Assembly (NCBI GenBank): GCA_963675555.1
Contig: OY776679.1
Location: 99,732,912-99,796,911 of the forward strand
DNA from: Leptura quadrifasciata
Lineage: Eukaryota; Arthropoda; Insecta; Coleoptera; Cerambycidae
Direction of reading: 5' to 3'
DNA length: 64,000 nucleotides
The first letter of the stretch is position 1, and the number at the start of each line of letters is the position of its first letter. Shown piece by piece: positions 57,490-64,000 of this stretch. The notes beneath the pieces are model-generated. The model saw only the letters and a list, made by a program, of their open reading frames with translations. It was not told the origin of the DNA and did not search any database. The translations under genes were made by a program, and so were the position numbers.

Positions 57490-58029
57490 GCAAGGGAGCT
57501 CCTTTAAGTAGGATCAGTCTTTCGGCTGGTGTTTGTTGCAATCGAAGCATTAGCGTTTTGATGGTAATATGCAATTATTACACTTAACGCGCCAGGCTTG
57601 TAACTTGTAATTCAGCGCTCGGCGGGGCACATAGCCCGGAGAGTAGCTGTTGGTTGCAGTCTGGTTAGGTTCCTTATAGTAAAATAAGGATTTATAGAGG
57701 AGTTTGCGACTAAAAATATTATGTTTAATATTCCGCCCTCTAAAAGCACATTTGAACTAAGTCATATGTAGTTTTTGATTTTATATCGTGTTGTTACCAC
57801 GTTAACCACACTCGTCCGAACCAAATGCATTGTATTTCATAAATTTAACCTTCGTTTAACTTTCAGTGTTAATAGCAGTTATATACCAACCTCCAGACCT
57901 CCCAGAATCCCAGAATTAAATCCAATTCTACAGGGTTTTCCCCACGCTGACTCAATTGTTTATACTTTTGTATCAAGGGTACTCTATAATGCACGCAATT
58001 ATTTGCATCATTTATTTAATTTTACAAAT

Positions 58030-58165
58030 TAACATCGATAGCATACAAAAAACAGTGACGCCCAAGTCGACTGTAATGTCATTAATAATGATGTTGTGAA
58101 ATAACGGGCTTAACACAGAACCCTGGGAAACACCCGAGGTAGATACAAATTCCACAAATTGTTGG
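58030..58165 (-). pseudogene. Short LINE RT fragment
   Basis: Minus strand: QFVEFVSTSGVSQGSVLSPL followed by a NIIINDI stretch, RT block 4-5. Isolated and truncated on both sides. Confidence 0.6.
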
Positions 58166-58201
58166 CCTTATTCAATATGGTGGTATCTATTTTCAATACC
58201 A

Positions 58202-58320
58202 GGTGATACAGGCTAATGGCTCAGCCCTATATTTCCTTTATTTTTTAACTTAACCATTTGAAATTTGGGGTGCATAAACTGCCTGTAAAAATGGATTTTT
58301 GGTGGATGAAATAATTAACG
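58202..58320 (-). repeat. Truncated MITE copy
   Basis: The sequence from caggtgatacaggctaatgg to ctgcctgtaaaaatgg is the reverse complement of 61190-61287 with ~85% identity by eye. Confidence 0.65.
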
Positions 58321-60205
58321 GTATAATCTTGAAAGCAACACTGAAATAATTGCAAATCATTTCAACAAATATTTCACTGATACTCCCAAAACATTATTTT
58401 CAAAAAATTTTAATAATACGACTGTTAACAGCTATGAGTTTAAGATAAATAAAAATTATTCAACCATATTCATAGAACCTGCAACTGAAAATGAAATTTT
58501 TAATATTGTAATGTCGTTAAGAAATTCAAATTCATCAGGGGTTGACAATGTTGGTCCTAATATTCTCAAATCCGTTGCACATTTCATAAAAGGTCCGTTG
58601 ACATACTTGAGATTAATTGGTCTCTAAATATTGGGATTTTTCCAGACCTATTAAAAACTGCCAAAATTATGCCACTTTACAAAAAGGGAAATCAATCTTG
58701 TGGTGAAAACTACCGTCCCATATCGATGTTATCGGCCATCTCTAAAATTCTAGAAAAAGTAGTATTTAATAGAATGAAATTTTTTAAAAATACGTACAGG
58801 ATACTAAATATGGTTCAGCATGGTTTTCGAGAGGGTAGATCGACACAGACAGCTATACTAGGCTTCCTGAAGAGTCTATATGAGAATTTAGATAACAACA
58901 AGAAATGTTTGGGTCTATTTATGGACTTAAGTAAAGCATTTGATCTTGTTGATCACGCTTTACTTATAAACAAACTTGAAAATTATGGCTTCAGAGGAAG
59001 GCTGAGAGATTGGTTCTTGTCGTATCTATCCGATCGAAAGCAGTTAGTGGATATTGATGGCACGGGATCAAATGTACGAGAAGTAACCTGTGGCGTACCT
59101 CAAGGTTCAATCTTGGGGCCGTTACTTTTTATTGTTTTTGTAAATGACTTTCCCAACAATGTCAATTGCACTGGCCTAACCATGTTTGCTGACGACAATT
59201 CGTATCTGAGCATGCATTTGAGAATACAGGGTTTGGTTTCTGATACGCAGGAGAAGTGAAATTATTTTGTGTTATGGTTTGTTAATAATAAATTACTCAT
59301 TAATGTCAGTAACAGTAACAGTCCTTATGCAATTTTCCCCAAAATCTGCAAACTTGATGGAAAGCCTATTGCTTAAAATAAATAATAAATCTATTGAACA
59401 GGTGCATTCAACAAAGTTTTTAGACGTTTATATAGATAGTACATTAAACTGGGAAATACATATATCTATGTAAAAAACTTTCATCCGTTTGCTATGCACT
59501 GTACAGACTAAATCAGGTTGCAAGCATAAATGTTGTGCTAGCATATTACTATGCTCAATTTTATTCTCGGATAGCATATGGTATTATTTTTTGGGGTTCT
59601 TCACATTTTACTGTAAGAGTTTTTAAGATGCAGAAAAAAGCCATCCGTAATATAGCAGGAGTGTCGATGTTAACTTCTTGTAGAGATTTATTTAAATTGT
59701 ATCAACTGCTAACTCTGGCTTCCTTATATGTATTAGAAACAGTAGTTTTGTGAAACAAAATATAACTGGGTTCTTAAGAAACAATTTTATCTACAATTAT
59801 AACACCAGATGCCAGGAAAAACTTCTATTACCCTTACATTCCCTTACTCATTATGAAAAAAACCCATATCCAGCTATATAATAAACTTCCCGATTCCATA
59901 AAAGATATAAATAGCAAAATTGTTTTTAAGAAGAAGGTTAAAGAACTGCTGTTAGATGAGAATTTCTACTCTATAGATGAAATTTGGAATATTAAACGTA
60001 AACACCTGCTGCAAATAGTTTTTAATATGTATTGTTATATTTTATGTATTTTTTATCTACTCATGTCTCTTGTGTTAAGTATTTTTTGTATAAGAAATTA
60101 TTATTGTATAGTGTCTCTGACACTACTTCGATCACGTCTGTCACTTGGACAAGACTAATGCCTTGTAATTCTTGGTCTTACAGTCAATGAATATTATTAT
60201 TATTA
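58321..60205 (+). mobile_element. LINE (jockey/CR1-like), most of RT preserved
   Basis: Plus strand. Linker (IIANHFNKYFTDTPKTLF, 58346), ENEIFNIVMSLRNSNSSGVD (58488), a frameshift near 58610, then an open stretch 58669-59259 with YRPISMLSAISKILE, QHGFREGRSTQTA, LFMDLSKAFDLVDHALL (58913), VTCGVPQGSILGPLLF and the catalytic MFADD (about 59182). After a stop at 59257 come FLDVYIDSTLNWEIHI (59420), IAYGIIFWGSSHFTVRVFKM (59567) and IQLYNKLPDSIKDIN (59863). The 3' end is gaatattattattattataa (60187-60206). Most complete LINE RT here, inactivated by a few frame breaks. Confidence 0.87.
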
Positions 60206-60206
60206 T

Positions 60207-61102
60207 AACTACTCGCAAAACACAATTCGCCTTACAGAATCTTCTTTGTACAAATGTTGGTGCAGATTGTAATTTAACAAGCGGTAATTATGTTTATTCA
60301 AAATTCTTCTTACTGTTTCCCCTATTTGATTCTAGTCCTTCCGCTATTTCTCTAACGCAGGCTGATTGATTGTGGCTGACGGTTCCTAGATAGTACATTA
60401 ATTAATTCATTTAAAATGAATTCTTGATTTTGGAAGCGTGGCTCTCACTGCATTGTTCTCTCTAATTTCTTGAAATAATGACGAGACGGATGCCTTCTTT
60501 CAGGAAATCTTTGAGCATACATTTGACCTGCTAGCACAAAATTTTTTTGACCTGCGCCATAAATTAATATTATGTCAGTTTTTTCGTTATTGGTGTAGTT
60601 CATGTTAAGAAATATTAATAATGGACACAAACCTTTCGTTAACAATAATTATTGTTTACAAATGTCACCTTTCTTTTGTTTTATAATATTGTATCAAATC
60701 GTAGCGCAAAGGCAACTATGTTAAAGTTAAAAAAATATTTTGAAAGTGATTTTTATTTTTAAATAAATTAAATAAAATAGAAAACAAATAGCATAGACTT
60801 GAAATGAATATCAATGAATTCAGAAGATAATCTATAATTTATTTACTATGAGCCTCGACCTTCTCATCTGAAAAAAAAAATCGATAAAAATGTGATATGT
60901 TCAACTTTGGAGGCTTAGTTATTAGCGGAAAATTATATTTTCCCCATGGACTTTACTTGCCGCAGAAACAAATTTTGGTATTCCAAAGCACTCTAGACGA
61001 ATATCTTAAAATGCTTTAAAAAACTGAATGTCGACTCAAAAATTCTCAAAATTCTGATGGTACATTCAGAATATTGCACTGAATCCAAATATGTAAAAAT
61101 AT
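60207..61102. other. AT-rich spacer, nothing recognised
   Basis: No supported feature. Confidence 0.45.
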
Positions 61103-61287
61103 ACAGGGTGTTCTATTTAAAAATCGAAGGTTGCGGTCATTTCCCGGTAAACCGGAAATGGTCTCATACCGTTTCCCATGGCCAAAAATCTATTTTTACA
61201 GATAGTTTATGCACTGCAAATTTCAAATGGATAAGTTAAAAAATAAAGGAAATATAATGGTGAGCAACTAGCCTGTGTCACTCGGTA
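61103..61287 (+). mobile_element. ~185 bp MITE
   Basis: acagggtgttctatttaaaa on the left, gcctgtgtcactcgg on the right; hairpin atttcccggtaaaccggaaat at 61139. A truncated inverted relative lies at 58202-58320, another with similar ends at 55494-55678. Confidence 0.6.
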
Positions 61288-61807
61288 TTTGTTTAAAGTG
61301 AAAGATAGAAGCATCTTGATCTCCAGACTAATTATTAATTTGACTGGATACTTATAATATTTCTTTAATTACAAATCATATTGGTTGGTTCATTTTCCCC
61401 AATAATTTATACATAAGCAGTAAGAATGTCTAATTATTGTGCTTTATATCGTAATTAGTTCCGTATTCACATTAATTTACGTTATTAAGACCTTTTAAAT
61501 AATACAGAAATACAGGAACCTTGGGATATCAAGATCATTTTCATGTGCTCTGTAAGCGTAGAAATAATAAATAACCTTATGAAAATCCTGTTTAATGTTA
61601 TTAAAACTAGTAAATGTGGGTCAACTTGTCTGAAGTCAGCTTCCGGTGATATATTTTAACAGTTCCTTTTCATAAATAAGAGTTGTTGACGTGGCCTTGA
61701 ACATTCTTGTCGATAGTAAACATCCTGCAGGTCTAATAAGCTAGTATAAATATTGCCTTTGGTCCATGGTAACGTCAATAGCCTCCAGCCCCATATAGAC
61801 CAAGAGG
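61288..61807. other. AT-rich spacer, nothing recognised
   Basis: No supported feature. Confidence 0.4.
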
Positions 61808-62389
61808 AAGTATATACGATTGGAATTGAAACCGTATAAAAACTAAAAGCCGGCAAAAACAGTCGGCATCTCATTATTGTACATGGGCGGAGGTAAATAG
61901 AAATGCTTGTCCTAACAAAATGGTAAGATTTTCGGGCGTTATTATATTATCCTCTGTTTCAAATGGTCTCCAGAAAGCCATGGTAAATTAGTAAATAATT
62001 AAAATATTTTACCTTTTATACAGTAGTAAATATTTATAAATATGAACAGTAACTAATTAAACTCCTACGCTTGATATTATAATAGGTATTTATGCGCTGC
62101 ACTGGCACATAGACAGCACGATATTAGACTTCCACGTTCCAAGATAAAGAAACGATTTACGAGTTTTTTTGTGCTAGTAGGCCTGTCCGTTTTATTACCT
62201 TTAAACCAGTGCCGTCGTAGATGGTTCATTCAGGCTGATTACATTGCCAGTCTCGGACTCGCCTGCACAGTTTCAACTACCGTTCGAATCTCAATACCAT
62301 TGCCAAATATATAGGACAAAATATCAAGTTCAGTACGCACGGTCCTGTGCTTTAAAACTGACCAGTTTCAATTCCAATCGTATATACTT
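61808..62389. repeat. 582 bp segment bounded by a 25 bp perfect inverted repeat
   Basis: 61808-61832 and 62365-62389 are exact reverse complements (aagtatatacgattggaatt... on the left). A TATA-like gtataaaaac lies just inside the left end (61834). May be a small TIR element; no target duplication seen. Confidence 0.55.
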
Positions 62390-62689
62390 TACCTACAGAA
62401 TTTTTCAATGAGGCGTCCGAGAATTTCCTTTAACTATCATATTGCGTAATGTTTAATAGTCTAAGGTCCCACTTCAAGAAATCTACTCTCATCTGTTTTT
62501 CATCAAAATGCGGAAAAAATTAACGATCATCTATTGGTTAACGCATCGCGGCTAGGTTGCCTATCGAAATCCTGCTGCAAATAAAGTAAACAAATCACTT
62601 AACAATTAATTTTATTTTGGAAATTGCACTTGTTTATTTCTTCATTAATTCAAGCGCCATTTCGAAATAATGCGGTGATGGATTGAGAT
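62390..62689. other. Spacer
   Basis: Nothing recognised. Confidence 0.4.
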
Positions 62690-63385
62690 TTTAAATTCGA
62701 AGTCCTCAAATTGAAATTTTTTTCTCCAATCGACTAAGTCGGGTCTCGGGATTGTTTCCCCACTTACGTTCCACAGATCTGAGGGACCTCTCCGGTCACG
62801 AGTCATCAGGGTTTAAAAGAAATTTGCCCCCCTCTCTCCCTTCCCTCCTACTTGTCCCATCACCCCCAGCCGTTAATTCGCGATATCTCGCTAAATAATG
62901 GTCCGACGTCGAAGAGTCCGAGAACCAAAATTGCGTGTTTTGTCATGTTCTTAATTTTTGGGAGGTATATTTTTTTTGTGGAATCAACGCCCACCGACTT
63001 ATTGGCGAGAAACCGGTTTCCCGTATTTTTAAATGGTCCCCTCCCCCATTCTCGACCCACAGATCTGTGGAACGTAAGTGGGGTATGATTGATGGTCGAG
63101 AGGTGAGCGCACTTGCCTCTCAGTTCAGGGTTCGATCCCCGGTCGTGGCAGTGGAAAATACTGTGAGAGGGATTTTTCCACTATACACGAATATTGGGTG
63201 TGTGTCTCTAAATGTGTAGCCCCCTCACACACAAGGCTCTTCTAGAGCCTTCCGGGATAAAGGGGGTCGTCATTACCTGTGATGTATTTATTATTATTAT
63301 TATTATTATAAAAATGCCGAGGCCCGACTTAGTCGATTGGGAAAAAAACAATTTGAGGACTACGAATTGAGGATCTCTTTTCTGC
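62690..63385. mobile_element. TIR element interrupted by a SINE
   Basis: Left arm 62690-62785 pairs with the right arm, which is split into 63058-63083 and 63313-63380. Shared words include cagatctgtggaacgtaagt, cccgacttagtcgattggg and caatttgaggact, each found inverted. No transposase. Without the SINE the element is ~465 bp. Confidence 0.72.
63084..63312 (+). repeat. tRNA-derived SINE
   Basis: Box A-like gatggtcgagaggtgagcgc (63091), perfect box B ggttcgatccc (63129), a ~150 bp tRNA-unrelated body, and an (ATT)n tail at 63286-63309. Pol III-transcribed, moved by LINE machinery. Its (ATT)n tail resembles those of the LINEs at 18140 and 60190, possible partners. Confidence 0.82.
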
Positions 63386-64000
63386 CCGATCCTCTCCACT
63401 AAAGATAAACATCTGTGCTACTATAAAAACAACTAACAAAACCCTCAGCCTGCTGCAACCCTTTGGCGGACTGCTTGAAATTGTGGAATTTTTAAATTTT
63501 TAAAAAGCTGCTGCCACTACGGATTGCCAGCCGATTTATTATTCCATTCTCGTGCTTGCTATAGGCAACCTGGCCGCGATGCATTCTCCAATACTTGATC
63601 ATTCATTTATTTCAGAAATTTGATGTAAAAACACATGAGTGTAGATTTTTTGCATTGGGATCTCGTACTATAAGGAAACAACCCTACACTGAGTCGCGGC
63701 TCTGGTGGTGGGGGAGTTGGGAGGTATTTTTCATAAATCAATATTACTGGTGTCTAAAAGCAGCTATTACAAAATGCTAAGACAGTTGAACACTATACTC
63801 AAATACACTAATCGTCCCGTGTTTCGCTAACCATGCCAACATCATCAAAATTTAAAACATTGGGCGTTATATTTAAAATTGCGAAGTTGATGCCCGGCCA
63901 ACGCTCATAGTACACTTTTTAAATATTTTTGTATTGTGCAAAATTAAAAACTACTTTAAATACAGCTGTAATCGAACAAATTAAAAACCTTGGTATATCC
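63386..64000. other. Spacer, nothing recognised
   Basis: Short frames only. No repeat with partners in this window. Confidence 0.4.

Larger units (their letters stand above)
56253..57758. repeat. Tandem array, 3.14 x 480 bp
   Basis: Units start at 56253, 56733 and 57213 (tatagaggag); a 66 bp partial unit starts at 57693 and ends at tttgaact. Confidence 0.96.
56205..57771. mobile_element. Hammerhead-bearing 480 bp tandem element with 13 bp target duplication
   Basis: aagtcatatgtag at 56205-56217 and again at 57759-57771 brackets an (AT)n tract (56218-56252) and 3.14 tandem copies of a 480 bp unit (56253-57758; three full units plus 66 bp). The full units appear identical. Each full unit contains a hammerhead ribozyme. 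The perfect duplication shows the whole array was inserted as one piece, probably through RNA. No enzyme is encoded, so it is non-autonomous, like animal retrozymes and hammerhead-bearing SINE-like repeats. The 83-codon frame in each unit overlaps the ribozyme and is probably meaningless. Confidence 0.88.

Noticed and set aside
56376..57587. Three identical 83-codon frames in the 480 bp repeats
   Set aside because: They follow from tandem duplication, overlap the ribozyme and show no domain; the RNA explains the conservation better.
56253..57758. CRISPR-like or cassette array
   Set aside because: Units are contiguous 480 bp repeats without spacers in an animal genome.
63091..63160. tRNA gene
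   Set aside because: Box A and B are present but no complete cloverleaf is evident, and the (ATT)n tail marks a SINE.

Overview
The window is an AT-rich, intergenic stretch of an arthropod genome, most likely an insect. The evidence is an errantivirus-type endogenous retrovirus with a baculovirus F-like envelope gene, several jockey/CR1-like LINEs, Tc1/mariner-superfamily transposases, a Penelope-like element and many short TIR elements. I found no convincing host protein gene. Nearly all of the coding sequence belongs to mobile elements or their remains, many nested in one another.

Layout. 0-6.3 kb: degraded DDE transposases on the minus strand, a repeat module starting cagggtgtt, a 1.8 kb element with ~150 bp inverted ends, and a LINE fragment. 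7.3-10.6 kb: a plus-strand LINE split by an LTR-like insertion. 11-16 kb: a low-complexity repeat family in two inverted copies and a transposase pseudogene. 16.9-18.2 kb: a plus-strand LINE with an intact YADD motif but an internal deletion. 18.3-18.7 kb: a SINE-like sequence with a 5S-rRNA-like box. 19.2-30.0 kb: a minus-strand LINE cut in two by a complete Ty3-type retrotransposon (21514-29748) with two apparently identical 1276 bp LTRs, a tRNA-Lys primer site and a 4 bp target duplication. 31.1-33.7 kb: a mariner-like element with ~935 bp inverted arms. 38.5-39.1 kb: a perfect palindrome. 39.1-47.1 kb: an errantivirus-like provirus inserted in an (AT)n tract, with gag, protease, RNase H, integrase and env but no reverse-transcriptase domain. 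47.2-48.0 and 53.9-54.7 kb: more copies of the modules seen at 0-1.6 kb. 49.1-50.1 kb: a truncated Penelope-like element encoding a GIY-YIG endonuclease. 52.2-54.9 and 58.3-60.2 kb: further LINEs. 61-63.4 kb: MITE-like elements, one of them holding a tRNA-derived SINE.

The most interesting signal is a set of small repeats carrying type I hammerhead ribozymes. One is a 480 bp unit repeated 3.14 times (56253-57758) and flanked by a perfect 13 bp duplication (aagtcatatgtag). Each full unit has the core CTGACGA / GAGC-GCTC / GAAA / TC cleavage site with a paired, two-part stem I. The second is an unrelated ~383 bp unit (50150-50970) arranged head-to-head, with core CTGATGA / GAACT-AGTTC / GAAA / TC. 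Both have self-complementary stem III sequences (CTGCAG, CCGG), as expected for ribozymes that act as dimers, and both adjoin (AT)n tracts. They resemble the small non-autonomous retrozymes and hammerhead satellites known from animals. The Penelope-like element within 8 kb is a plausible helper type; that link is inference.
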